64,000 nucleotides of DNA from JAHIKV01 sp965195225. Its GTDB lineage: Bacteria > Planctomycetota > Planctomycetia > Pirellulales > Thermoguttaceae. Under the pieces are notes generated by a model. That model ran no database searches. It had not been told where the DNA came from and saw nothing but the letters and a program-made list of their open reading frames with translations. A program made the translations under genes and the position numbers. The DNA lies in NCBI GenBank assembly GCA_965195225.1, contig CBDAFL010000050.1:1-64000 (forward strand). The letters run 5' to 3'. Below, piece after piece: positions 50,709 through 59,133 of the stretch. Position 1 is the first letter of the stretch; each line of letters starts with the position of its first letter.

Positions 50709-51518
50709 ATGGAAAAAGAAACTCCGCTTCAACAGTTGGCATTACGGTTGTTCGCAATTGCACTGATTGCCGAGGGGGTTTGCGCCATCGGGAAAATGGT
50801 TTACGGTCCATTCGTCGATTCACTGACCATCGATTTTGGATTTCTCGGCCTCTTTATCGGAAAGGGTCTACTCGATCGCAAGGAACTCTGGCGAAAATGG
50901 GCACTTGTCGTTGCTTGGCTGGGACTGATCTATTGTCCGCTAATTGCCGCCTTCGTTGTATGGAAAGGCGAATCGCCGCAATGGACGCTGGGAGGAGTTC
51001 AATTCGAGGTTGAAAACGCGATGTTTCTTTTGGTGGCAATCCTGGCTATTGTCTTTATGTTCTGCCTTTGGCAACAGCGCGTGCTCACGTGCGATTCGGT
51101 GAAAGAGACCTTCTCACCCGAAGGTGAATCCAACGGCTGGTGGTTGGCGATAGCTATTACGTCGCTGGCTGTATTTGCAACAACCATCGCAAAGGATTCA
51201 TACTACCAGCAGTTGTGTCGCTCCATCGATAAATACCGCGTCACCATCGAGGCCGTCGACGCCGAGACGGGTGATCCGATAAGTCCCACCGTCGCTCTTC
51301 CACCGGTTGATTGCAACCACATATTCCCGAAGGTGGAAACCAGGTCTGTTTCTACAAAAAAGGGAGACACGGTACTTGCCATCTCGTGGATTGGAACCGG
51401 ACCGTTAATTGTCGGCGTTTCAGCAGATGGTTATCGAGAGCAAGAGCAAATTCTGGGAGACGCAAATAACCGCAATAGTCTCAGGGTGTCGCTTGAAAAG
51501 ATTAAGACCTCGGAATAG
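50709..51518 (+). CDS. polytopic membrane protein with C-terminal soluble domain
   Basis: A 269-residue protein with four or five hydrophobic helices in the first 175 residues (about 8-27, 38-52, 58-78, 98-115 and 140-155) and a C-terminal domain of about 90 residues with a beta-rich look (RVTIEAVDAETGDPISPTVALP). The tail resembles a carboxypeptidase-regulatory-like (CarboxypepD_reg) fold that may extend outward. Base composition is lower in GC than the his operon, which may mean a separate origin. No ribosome binding site is evident. No family recognised. Confidence 0.55.
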   Translation: MEKETPLQQLALRLFAIALIAEGVCAIGKMVYGPFVDSLTIDFGFLGLFIGKGLLDRKELWRKWALVVAWLGLIYCPLIAAFVVWKGESPQWTLGGVQFEVENAMFLLVAILAIVFMFCLWQQRVLTCDSVKETFSPEGESNGWWLAIAITSLAVFATTIAKDSYYQQLCRSIDKYRVTIEAVDAETGDPISPTVALPPVDCNHIFPKVETRSVSTKKGDTVLAISWIGTGPLIVGVSADGYREQEQILGDANNRNSLRVSLEKIKTSE

Positions 51519-51675
51519 CTGCTAAATGGCAGGGGCATTCCGGGGGCAACACCTAATTATTGACATATTTACATGAATTGAGTAACGTGTGCCCGGAACT
51601 CCCCGGAACTCCGGAACGCCCTTAGAACGTTTTGGAATTGAAATACCCGTATTTAGTTTCTGCCGCGGAAGGGGT

Positions 51676-51761
51676 GGGTGCCATGGGTAAGCGAGGCTTA
51701 CCCGTGTGGGGTTTTCCGTGTTTTCCGGCTCACGGGTAAGCTCCGCTTACCCATGGCACCC
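51676..51761. repeat. GGGTGCCATGGGTAAGC inverted repeat
   Basis: Left arm 51676-51706, right arm 51731-51761, about 31 bases each, with one or two mismatches around the GCGAGGC/GCTCCGC site. Each half also contains its own hairpin. It probably belongs to the same general class as the GTGGCAC elements. Confidence 0.75.
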
Positions 51762-51789
51762 GTTTCAAAGGCTTTCCGCAACAGAAACT

Positions 51790-51817
51790 ATTTAGCCCCG
51801 GGTGAATACACCCGTGG
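51790..51817. repeat. ATTTAGCCCCGGGTG hairpin, inverted half of paired-hairpin family
   Basis: ATTTAGCCCCGGGTGAATAC and the following ACCCGTGG form the second-type hairpin of the paired-hairpin family, here in reverse orientation and without its partner. Confidence 0.65.
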
Positions 51818-52073
51818 AAACCGGAACAGCAGACGACCGGAAGAATCTTCGGCGACCACCCCTCGCACCCCTCGGGGGACGGGTAAGTTGCCCTTGTTTC
51901 GGCCGATCGGCGTGAGTAAACTCTGCCCCGCGATACCCTGTCTTTACTTGCCAAGAGCATAAGTCCCTTTCCGACAAAAGGGTTATCCATGCACGGTGAG
52001 CAATACCCAGGGGGCATAATTGGCGCAACCAGCGGGAGAGAAAGTCGGATTACCCCCCCGTGGGGCATTTCCC

Positions 52074-52101
52074 TTGCATCGGAAACCGGGGCTTATACAA
52101 T
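52074..52101 (+). promoter_or_regulatory. sigma70-like promoter
   Basis: TTGCAT at 52074-52079, 16-base spacer, TACAAT at 52096-52101, about 50 bases before the ATG at 52152. It shares the TACAAT element and 16-base spacing with promoters at 10804 and 43215. Confidence 0.55.
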
Positions 52102-52151
52102 AGAAGTTTAGGAACCCCCAGTTTCCCCAGACATTAAAGTCGAGGTGGATT

Positions 52152-52508
52152 ATGGGACGCACGATACTGGGGATCCTCGTGGGCATGGGGTTCGTGATGG
52201 CTGCGGTTGCGGTAGCCGAGCCACGCGGCGACGTTTATGCCCAACGTGGAACTCCGGCGGCCACGGTCCCCGCGGCCACCGCCGGTACGGAACTGATTGT
52301 CGTTTCGACTTCCGTTGGAGAAAAATGCTTGATGCTGACGGTGGTTGACCCGCGACGGCGAGTCATGAGCGTATATCACATCGAGACGACAACCGGTAAG
52401 ATTGCGTTGAAGAGTGTCCGCGACATTCAGTGGGATCTGAAAATCACCGACTTGAACAACGAGAATCCACTCCCGCGGGAGATACGCTCGTTGTTGGAAC
52501 AGAGGTAA
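52152..52508 (+). CDS. small secreted conserved hypothetical protein
   Basis: A 118-residue protein with a signal peptide (MGRTILGILVGMGFVMAAVAVA) and a compact mature domain. The domain has a beta-strand alternation (ELIVVSTSVGEKCLMLTVVD, VMSVYHIETTTGKIALK) ending in REIRSLLEQR. It lies 16 bases before the HTH-membrane protein gene and shares its promoter at 52074. This neighbouring pair looks fixed in planctomycetes. Function unknown; the pairing suggests a sensor or partner of the HTH protein. Confidence 0.65.
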   Translation: MGRTILGILVGMGFVMAAVAVAEPRGDVYAQRGTPAATVPAATAGTELIVVSTSVGEKCLMLTVVDPRRRVMSVYHIETTTGKIALKSVRDIQWDLKITDLNNENPLPREIRSLLEQR

Positions 52509-52524
52509 GGCAGGCGAGATTGTT

Positions 52525-53715
52525 ATGGCTCAGAAGTACTACAACAGCGCGGAGACCGCCAAGATCCTCGGCAAGAGCGTGGATGAAGTCAAAGAGATGT
52601 TGCAGGGCCGCAAATTGCACGGCTATCGCGACGGTGCCGACTGGATGTTCAAGGCGGAAGACATCGACAAACTGGCCGGAAAATCGGCTCCACCCGCGAC
52701 GGAGGAGGAAGGCGGCGACGTGCTGCTGAGCGACGCGGAACTGGGGCAATCCGATCCGGGATTGTCGGGTACCGTGATCGGCATGAACGGCGGCGGTCAG
52801 GTCGTCCCCGACAGCGACATCCGTCTGGCCGAGAGCGACATCGAGATTGCCGAGCAGTCCAAGGCCCCCGCCAAAAAACCAAAGGCCGGCTCGGACTCGA
52901 AGGCCGCGAAGTTCGAGGAACTGGACTTGACTTTAGAGGAAGACCTCACGCTGGAGGACAGTACGCTGATGCTCGGGAGCAAGCCTGCCCCGGGCGGGGA
53001 CAGCTCCTTCGTCGATCTCGGCGACAGCAAGACGTTGGAAGACGACAATCTGGTGCTCGGCGGCAGCGGCAAGGGGAGCGACCTGACCCTCGGCGGCGAC
53101 AGCGGCATCTCCCTGGTCGATCCCTCCGACAGCGGATTCTCGCTGGAAACGCCCGTAAACCTGGGCACCTCCGAGGAGTCGCTGGAACTCGGCGAGGAAG
53201 ACATGCTGGCCACGGGCGAGCCGGCCAGCCCCGATTCCGCCGCAATGCTGAAAACCGACGACGAATTCATGCTGACCCCTTTGGAAGAGGTCACCGATGC
53301 CGATGGTTCGGAGAGCGGATCGCAAGTGATTGCCCTGGACACGGAGGGAGACGAAGAGGCGACCATGGTAGGTGCCGGCGCGGCCGGGGCGTCGATGGCG
53401 GCCATGCTCGACGAAGACCTCTCCTCGCAGCCGGCGTTGGACTTGGGCGCCTCCGCGCCGTTGGGAGGCGCATCGGTCTTGGGCGCGCAGCCGGGTACGA
53501 CGGCCGAAGGCGCCGCGCTAATGCAGACCTCGGCTTACTCGTTCGAGCCGCCTTACACCGGCTGGCAGATCGCGGGCCTGGCCGTGTGCGTCGTCCTGCT
53601 GATGCTCTGCGGCATGATGATGTTCGACGTGCTGCGGAACATGTGGAGTTGGAACGAGGCGTTCACGGTCAACAGCAGTTTGATGGACACGATCCTTGGA
53701 TGGATCGGCGTATAG
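52525..53715 (+). CDS. HTH protein with acidic linker and C-terminal membrane anchor
   Basis: A 396-residue protein. Residues 1-50 form an excisionase/MerR-like winged helix: YNSAETAKILGKSVDEVKEM then LHGYRDGADWMFKAEDI. Residues 60-330 are acidic and low in complexity, with repeated TLEEDLTLED, LVLGGSGKG and LGTSEESLELGEED-like units. A hydrophobic helix (about 345-368) near the end inserts in the membrane, leaving about 25 residues after it. So a DNA-binding domain may be tethered to the membrane on a long flexible linker. This architecture is unusual. AGGCGAG-like bases precede the ATG. Confidence 0.75.
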   Translation: MAQKYYNSAETAKILGKSVDEVKEMLQGRKLHGYRDGADWMFKAEDIDKLAGKSAPPATEEEGGDVLLSDAELGQSDPGLSGTVIGMNGGGQVVPDSDIRLAESDIEIAEQSKAPAKKPKAGSDSKAAKFEELDLTLEEDLTLEDSTLMLGSKPAPGGDSSFVDLGDSKTLEDDNLVLGGSGKGSDLTLGGDSGISLVDPSDSGFSLETPVNLGTSEESLELGEEDMLATGEPASPDSAAMLKTDDEFMLTPLEEVTDADGSESGSQVIALDTEGDEEATMVGAGAAGASMAAMLDEDLSSQPALDLGASAPLGGASVLGAQPGTTAEGAALMQTSAYSFEPPYTGWQIAGLAVCVVLLMLCGMMMFDVLRNMWSWNEAFTVNSSLMDTILGWIGV

Positions 53716-53732
53716 CCTCGATACATAGTGAG

Positions 53733-53819
53733 ATTTAGCCGCCGCGTCCGCGCGGCGTTGGGTGGCACGGGCATCTTGCCCGTGTCCCGGCCGACACTGG
53801 CGAAGCGCCAGTGCCACCC
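53733..53819. repeat. ATTTAGCCGCCGCG hairpin next to a GGGTGGCAC palindrome
   Basis: ATTTAGCCGCCGCGTCCGCG and CGGCG form a short hairpin (53733-53757). Directly after it is a GGGTGGCACGGGCATCTTGC...GCGCCAGTGCCACCC element (53760-53819) with two internal hairpins. The pair sits between the HTH gene and the OmpA gene. Confidence 0.7.
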
Positions 53820-53865
53820 GTCGTTGAACGGATACGATATCAACAGATTCGAAAGGAGTCGAATC

Positions 53866-54699
53866 ATGCGAGTGCCCTTCCGGCTGCTTTTCTGCGGGAT
53901 CGCCCTGCTCGTATTCCCCGGCTGCAAGATTGTTTCCGTAGCCGAGTGGAACGCCTCGCAAGCGCGGAACCGCGCCCTGACCGAACAGAACCGGGCGCAA
54001 CTGGCCGAAATTGAAAACCGCCGCCGGCACGACCGGACGCTCGAAGACCGGCTCATCCGCGGCGAGAAGCAACTCGCCTTGTTGCAGGAACGGGCCGACC
54101 TCGACCGGAAGCAATTGGAGAGCTACCGGCGCGAGCGCGAAGGGCTGTACGAACAGTTTCAGGGGCTGGCCTTCGGACGCGGTCGGCTCCCGCCGGAGTT
54201 GAGCCGGCAACTCGTCGAGCTGGCGAAGCGACATCCCAGCCTGCAATTCGATCCCGAGACTGGAGTGAGCAAACTCGACACCGACATCCTCTTCGATAGC
54301 GGCGAGGCGGTGCTGAAGCCCGGCGCCGAGCGGCTCCTCGACGACTTGGTCCGGGTGCTCCGCTCGCAGGCGGCGGGTGATCTGAAGATCATGGTGGCCG
54401 GACATACCGACAACCAGTTGATCGCCGGCCGAATGGTCCGCGAAAAATATCCCAACAATTTCCATCTCAGCACGGCGCGCGCGTTGGCTGTGACCGACCG
54501 GCTGAAGCGGACCGGACTGCCGGAGCATCGGATGGGAGTGGCCGGCTTCGGCCCGTGCCAGCCGATCGCCCCCAACGCCACCGCCCGAGACCGGCAGAAA
54601 AACCGCCGCGTCGAGATTTTCGTCATGGCTTCGGACGTCCCGGTGGTCGGATGGACTGAGTCCACTCCCAGCGTCTACGGCGCGGGGAGCAGACGGTAG
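53866..54699 (+). CDS. OmpA-family lipoprotein with coiled coil
   Basis: A 277-residue lipoprotein; the ATG at 53866 follows AAAGGAG. The signal peptide ends at the lipobox VFPGC. A coiled coil (about 25-110, Arg/Glu/Gln-rich) leads into an OmpA domain with TDILFDSGEAVLKPGAERLL, AGHTDNQLIAGR and NRRVEIFVM. It resembles the one at 4316 in design but differs in sequence. Probably anchors to peptidoglycan. Confidence 0.85.
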   Translation: MRVPFRLLFCGIALLVFPGCKIVSVAEWNASQARNRALTEQNRAQLAEIENRRRHDRTLEDRLIRGEKQLALLQERADLDRKQLESYRREREGLYEQFQGLAFGRGRLPPELSRQLVELAKRHPSLQFDPETGVSKLDTDILFDSGEAVLKPGAERLLDDLVRVLRSQAAGDLKIMVAGHTDNQLIAGRMVREKYPNNFHLSTARALAVTDRLKRTGLPEHRMGVAGFGPCQPIAPNATARDRQKNRRVEIFVMASDVPVVGWTESTPSVYGAGSRR

Positions 54700-54858
54700 A
54701 CGGTAGTCCGTGGACTGGAAGCGGTCGAGTGCCCGATACTATTTGCTCGATCCTCTGCGACAATACGCTGGCTTGCCGACCGCTGATGGCCTGCCCGCCG
54801 AATGGATGAACGAGGCCCACCAGTCCGTCCCAAACGGCACCGCCGGACAAGTCAGCAG

Positions 54859-54962
54859 TGCAATAAATTGCATTACCGGCTTTTTCCACAACATGTTGTG
54901 GTGGTAGCAGTGCTGTTACCCACAATATCTTGTGACAAGTGGGCTTTATGCAATTTGTTGCA
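54859..54962. other. cluster of five small palindromes
   Basis: Within 104 bases lie TGCAATAAATTGCA (54859), CCACAACATGTTGTGG (54886), GGTAGCAGTGCTGTTACC (54903), CACAATATCTTGTG (54921) and TGCAATTTGTTGCA (54949). CCCAC (54919) and GTGGG (54939) can close an outer stem around the fourth. The cluster lies in the convergent gap between the OmpA gene and the protease gene. No gene is seen in 54700-55037. Confidence 0.6.
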
Positions 54963-55037
54963 GTGGCGCCCGGGCGGCATATTGTCCCTGTCGAGGCCAA
55001 TCCCCCGCCTTTCCGTAGCTGTCTTCATGGCTTCTTT

Positions 55038-56672
55038 CTACGTACTCTTCTTGCGCCTAACTTTTTTCTTCATCGGGGGTTTTTTCGTAGCATCGGCCGG
55101 AATGCCTTGCTCAATCATCGGAACTATTTCGGGATGATCGACGATGTACCAGCGATAACGCGAGAACTCCGATGTTACCAGCCGTTGCAGGCGGCGCATC
55201 CCGTCTTTGTGGTGGTAGCCGAAGTTGTGCAGCATTTCGTGGGCGACAAACTTCGGTGAGCCAAATAGATCAGCACTCTTCTCGTAACCTTTAAATGGCA
55301 GTGAGCACCAGATTCGTTTCTGTCCTCCACGCGGTCGCCCAACTGTTGCCTTGGCGTTATGTGTCTTATTTCGCCAATCTATGTTGACGGATGCAGGGCC
55401 AGGGCGACCGGTAACCTCGCGTTCAATCGCGTAGAAGCGCTCAAGCATCGACAGATAGTTTTGCGAACGCCACGTCCAGGCCGGAATAGCGTCAATCTCG
55501 AAGTGCGCGGAGCGGAGAATCACGAACGGCTCCGGGGAAAGCTCGTGCGAGTGTCTGCCGTTCCAGGTCCATTCCACTTTCACGCGAATTGCCCGAGACG
55601 GGTTGCCTATAGCCTTTTTCTCCTCATGGGTAAGTCTGCCATTGGGCATCTTTTTGCCGTCAATCCGTGCCGCCGTTCCCACGGCGCAACAACCAGCCGC
55701 GGCGACATTGAGGCGATGGCCGCCGGGGTCGAGCAAGTCGTATCGCCAAAAAAGGTGCGGCCACCATTTTTTTTTGTCTGGCTCCGTTACGTAACCAGCC
55801 CATGCACGAGGCGTTAGCTCAGCACCGCCGAATTCAAATTGCTGAGAACGGTCTACGATGTAGGGCAGCGGATCAAACTTAAATCGCTTCCCGTCGATCA
55901 GCTCGACGCGATAGCCCATCATAACGAACCGCCGGTTCGTCCAGAGGCGCGTCGCGTCCATAATGGGAATCTTCATCCGAGTATCAGGAAAAACCAACAC
56001 AGCCCATGCCCGGCGCATTTTGGGCGTCCCGGCGCGCCGAATGAATCGACAGTTGCTCCACGTGTCCTGGGTGTGGAGTTGGATCGCGGCATCCTCTGTC
56101 TCGGACGTCACATTTTCCCACACCGCGAAGTGCAACGGACCAGTGTTGCCAATCATGTTGATTCCCATGCTCTTACCCGGCGTCAAAATCAACTTTGGCG
56201 AGACGGCGGGTATCTTGCGACGCCATCGGACTTCGCCCGTCGGTGCCGCAGAACGCACGGCTACTTCGGACAGTTTCACTCTGCGGCGCTCATGGATCAG
56301 CCTCAGTGGTTGTGGCTTTCCGGCAACGAGCTTCACCAATGTAGTTTTGGGAACGGAGATCGTGTCCGAGCGCAAGACGATGATGGTTCCATTATCGCGC
56401 GCGGCCGCAACCTCAAAACAATACTCACCGGACTTAAGGCCCACGCGGGCTTTGCCGGAAGCATCGAAAACAGGGGGACGGCCGATAGGCAATAGCTCAT
56501 TCCCGGTGGAATTGGCAGCCAACACCCGTAGCGGCAGCCCCTTCACAAGTTGCGGCTGAGTGCATTGCACCGTAACATGGGCGTTGGTCAAAGGCGCAGC
56601 GTGGCCATCCTCGCCTGATGCGCCCGCTATCATCAACACCGTTCCCGGAATGAGGAAGAACGTGAGCCGCAT
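55038..56672 (-). CDS. secreted metzincin-like zinc protease
   Basis: A 544-residue exported protein with a signal peptide (cut near MIAGASG). Residues 478-488 read HEMLHNFGYHH, the HExxHxxGxxH zinc motif of metzincin proteases (or a close relative), with a Met at 492. The remaining 450 residues are a beta-rich, Ig/Ca-binding-like N-terminal region and a central domain with RAWAGYVTEPDKKKWWPHLF and a Cys pair. The C-terminus ends in a Lys/Arg-rich tail (KKKVRRKKST). No cluster partner. Substrate unknown. Confidence 0.75.
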   Translation of the reverse strand: MRLTFFLIPGTVLMIAGASGEDGHAAPLTNAHVTVQCTQPQLVKGLPLRVLAANSTGNELLPIGRPPVFDASGKARVGLKSGEYCFEVAAARDNGTIIVLRSDTISVPKTTLVKLVAGKPQPLRLIHERRRVKLSEVAVRSAAPTGEVRWRRKIPAVSPKLILTPGKSMGINMIGNTGPLHFAVWENVTSETEDAAIQLHTQDTWSNCRFIRRAGTPKMRRAWAVLVFPDTRMKIPIMDATRLWTNRRFVMMGYRVELIDGKRFKFDPLPYIVDRSQQFEFGGAELTPRAWAGYVTEPDKKKWWPHLFWRYDLLDPGGHRLNVAAAGCCAVGTAARIDGKKMPNGRLTHEEKKAIGNPSRAIRVKVEWTWNGRHSHELSPEPFVILRSAHFEIDAIPAWTWRSQNYLSMLERFYAIEREVTGRPGPASVNIDWRNKTHNAKATVGRPRGGQKRIWCSLPFKGYEKSADLFGSPKFVAHEMLHNFGYHHKDGMRRLQRLVTSEFSRYRWYIVDHPEIVPMIEQGIPADATKKPPMKKKVRRKKST

Positions 56673-57351
56673 AATGCCGTAGCCTGCTATCCCGCGTTGG
56701 GGCTGGAAATTGACAAGGAGTAACGCTCTCCGCGACAGCTCCCTTAGCTTCGTAACCTCACATTACATTTAACCCATCCTACCCTTTTCGGCACGAGGGC
56801 GACGGATACCGACGCGAAGCGTTGGTCGGGAGCCCGAATTTGCCGAGAAACCGCTACGCAACCATTGTATTCCGTTTCTTTCCCCTCACGGCACCGTGAC
56901 CACCAAAATATCGCTCTCCGGGCCGACTACGTCGGCTGCCACTCGGACACGGCACTCAGATTATGTGGCCAGGGCCACCCCGTCAATGCCCCGGGGCCAG
57001 TGGTTAGTGGCTGGGGGTCGGAGGTCAGGGTTCCAAGGGGTCGGGGGCAAGAACGGAAGCCCCGGGGGCAAGCCCAGTTAGTCAGTGGCTAGTGGTCAGT
57101 GGTCGGTGCGAAGCCGCAAACGGCAAATCAGAAACCAGAAATTAGAAATCATCAATCAAAAATCCCGCACCCGGACCTCGAAGTCGTCGAACAGGGCGTG
57201 GTTCCCGCTGCGGATAAGTCAGCCGGCTAAACGTCCGAGAGTGAGATCGAGGGTGGCATCGCCCCCCCGTAACAGATCGGGCCGGGCAGAATCGATATTC
57301 TTGAGATATCCCGCTACGGATATAATGGGGAGAGAAAGGAATCTGCACCCA
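56673..57351. other. divergent intergenic region with degenerate heptamers
   Basis: About 680 bases. No gene is convincing. From 56998 to about 57110 are degenerate GGTCAGT/GTTAGTG-type heptamers (57068-57103 clearest: GTCAGTG, GCTAGTG, GTCAGTG, GTCGGTG) and from 57122 to 57165 AT-rich units (AATCAGA, AACCAGA, AATTAGA, AATCATC). A TATAAT at 57321-57326 may serve the small gene downstream. Confidence 0.5.
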
Positions 57352-57630
57352 ATGAACGGAATCGACTTTCCCGCGGTGTTTTGGCTGCTTGTTGCCGCGC
57401 AATTGCTCGGCGTTTCGAGTGCGTGCTTTGTCCGGTTTTGCGAAGGGTCTACTTGCCAGCTTATCGGCCAGTGGGCGTTTCTTGCCGCCCTGCCCCTAAT
57501 GGGGGTGGCAACCGGTGTGGCGCTGGCCGTCGGACCAGGGATTTGGATGGCTTGCGCCACGTCGTTGGCCGTCATGGTGTTGACTGCTACTTTTGACCTG
57601 CGGGGGTCAATGCAGGGAGTCAACCCATAA
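57352..57630 (+). CDS. small polytopic membrane protein
   Basis: A 92-residue protein with three hydrophobic helices (about 5-24, 36-55 and 62-82) and a Cys-rich first loop (CFVRFCEGSTC). ATG at 57352 follows AAAGGAATCTGC; an in-frame ATG at 57325 is the alternative. No family recognised. Confidence 0.55.
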   Translation: MNGIDFPAVFWLLVAAQLLGVSSACFVRFCEGSTCQLIGQWAFLAALPLMGVATGVALAVGPGIWMACATSLAVMVLTATFDLRGSMQGVNP

Positions 57631-58039
57631 GATTTCCGATTTCCGCGTCCGTCGAGCGAGTACCCCGTCATTCGCCGAAACCTCTTGTCTTCGAAGGCGG
57701 ATTCTCTAAGCACTGACCCGTTTTCTCCAGCGGCGACGGAATTCTCCTGCTAGATTCTCCAGTTTGCTGGCAGAGCGGCCCATCACGGCCGTTCAGCCGG
57801 TAAAATCGAAAAAAAGCTTCCTTTCGATAGAACCCGCAGCCGAAACGTAATATCAGGCAGCAATTACCGGAAACGGGAATGGCCGGGGGGGTCAATTCCG
57901 CCAGACCCTTGCGCCGCAACTGCGGTGAGTCGGACCCTCCTTGGTGCTACAGGACCGGTTCCGTTGCTGGACCGAACGGATAAATCACTGACTTTCCCGG
58001 GATGATTGTCGCCGGGGTGGAGCCACAGAGGAGGGAACA
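57631..58039. other. intergenic, no gene seen
   Basis: 409 bases. The only structure seen is a weak ATCGAAA/TTTCGAT hairpin near 57807. AGGAGGGAA before the ATG at 58040 is the next gene's ribosome binding site. Confidence 0.4.
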
Positions 58040-58927
58040 ATGCGACTTTTGCTGACAGGTTTAGTGGTCGCTGCCATCACCGCAGTCGTCCCCGCGCTGG
58101 CACTGGCCGGCAACCAAGAGGTTGCCGAGAATGTTGCCAACCGGCTGCAAGAAAGCGGGCAGATGAGCGACTATAAGATCGGCGTGAAGTATCAGGATGG
58201 AACGGCTTGGCTCCGCGGCCGAGTGACCAGTCAGGCGCAGATGGAGACCGCCCTGCGACTGGTGTTCCGGACGCCCGAGGTTGACCGCGTGGTCAACCAG
58301 CTTACGGTTTCCTCGCCCGGGGCGCGTCGGTTGGGCGAGGCCGCGCCGACGGGCTACAACCCGTTGCGCGATAAGCAACCGCGGCAGCCCGGCTTGGCGA
58401 AGCGTTTGGAGACGGCCGTCAAGCGTGGTTACGAGCAATGGCAGCCGCAGCCGCGGCCCATTCGCAAAGAAGATCCGGCCTATGCCAATCGCCTGCCTAG
58501 CTCCTATGCGCCATCGGCGGTCGAGCCGACCGCGGCCCAGGTGCCTCAAGAGCTGCCGCGTCAGACGGCCGCGCCGCGGCCAATGGCCCGCGTGGCAATG
58601 ACGCAGCCGGGTATGCGTGGTCCGATGAGTCCGAACGGCCAGCCGCGGCCGATGTACGCGGCGGCAACGAGTCGGGCGGGGGTGGCGCCGGCGCGGTACG
58701 ACCAGCCACGCATGCCCAACTATGCCTGGCCGAGCTATGCATCGTATCCGAACTACGCCGCTTTGACCTATCCGAAGCAGTACTCGCCGACGGCATGGCC
58801 GTACATCGGCCCGTTCTATCCTTATCCGCAAGTCCCGATGGGATGGCGGAAAGTGACGTTGGAATGGGACGACGGCTGGTGGTTCCTGGATTTCAGCGAT
58901 CAGCCGTCGAGTAGCTGGCAGCGGTAG
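58040..58927 (+). CDS. exported BON-domain protein
   Basis: A 295-residue protein with a signal peptide (MRLLLTGLVVAAITAVVPALALA). Residues 25-95 form a BON domain (VAENVANRLQESGQMSDYKI, GTAWLRGRVTSQAQMETALRL and VDRVVNQLTV), which binds phospholipid or peptidoglycan in other proteins. The rest is a low-complexity Pro/Arg/Tyr/Ala region ending in FYPYPQVPMGWRKV and a Trp-rich tail. AGGAGGG precedes the start. A strong terminator follows at 58973. Confidence 0.75.
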   Translation: MRLLLTGLVVAAITAVVPALALAGNQEVAENVANRLQESGQMSDYKIGVKYQDGTAWLRGRVTSQAQMETALRLVFRTPEVDRVVNQLTVSSPGARRLGEAAPTGYNPLRDKQPRQPGLAKRLETAVKRGYEQWQPQPRPIRKEDPAYANRLPSSYAPSAVEPTAAQVPQELPRQTAAPRPMARVAMTQPGMRGPMSPNGQPRPMYAAATSRAGVAPARYDQPRMPNYAWPSYASYPNYAALTYPKQYSPTAWPYIGPFYPYPQVPMGWRKVTLEWDDGWWFLDFSDQPSSSWQR

Positions 58928-58972
58928 GAGCCGGCATCGGCGACAAGTACCGCTCAACGAATGACAAAAGGA

Positions 58973-59008
58973 AGCCCCCGCCCGGACCGTCCGGCGCGGG
59001 GGCTTTTT
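58973..59008 (+). terminator. intrinsic terminator of the BON-domain gene
   Basis: Stem AGCCCCCGC/GCGGGGGCT (58973-58981 and 58996-59004) with an inner CCGG/CCGG, then TTTTTG. This is the clearest rho-independent terminator in the window. Its 3' half (CGCGGGGGCTTTTT) is duplicated at 59100-59113. Confidence 0.9.
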
Positions 59009-59040
59009 GTATTCCAAGAACGATTTGACGCTGTAGCGTC

Positions 59041-59100
59041 GGGTGGCGCTGGCATTTTGCCAATGTCCCGAACGAAGCACTGACGAGACGCCAGTGCCAC
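59041..59100. repeat. GGGTGGC palindromic element, copy 3
   Basis: Starts GGGTGGCGCTGGC and ends CGCCAGTGCCAC; the same class as 7853 and 53760, here more diverged. It sits between 14-base direct repeats CGCGGGGGCTTTTT (58995-59008 and 59100-59113). Confidence 0.65.
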
Positions 59101-59133
59101 GCGGGGGCTTTTTTTGCCGTGCCTGCCGCGACG

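Larger units (their letters stand above)
51519..52151. other. repeat-containing intergenic region
   Basis: 633 bases without a gene. Contains the GGGTGCC inverted repeat at 51676-51761, an ATTTAGCCCCGGGTG hairpin at 51790-51817 and the promoter of the next gene at 52074. Two small frames overlapping these repeats are artefacts of them. Confidence 0.5.

Noticed and set aside
57085..57351. Extended N-terminus of the small membrane protein at 57352
   Set aside because: The extra residues come from degenerate heptamer repeats and have no ribosome binding site.
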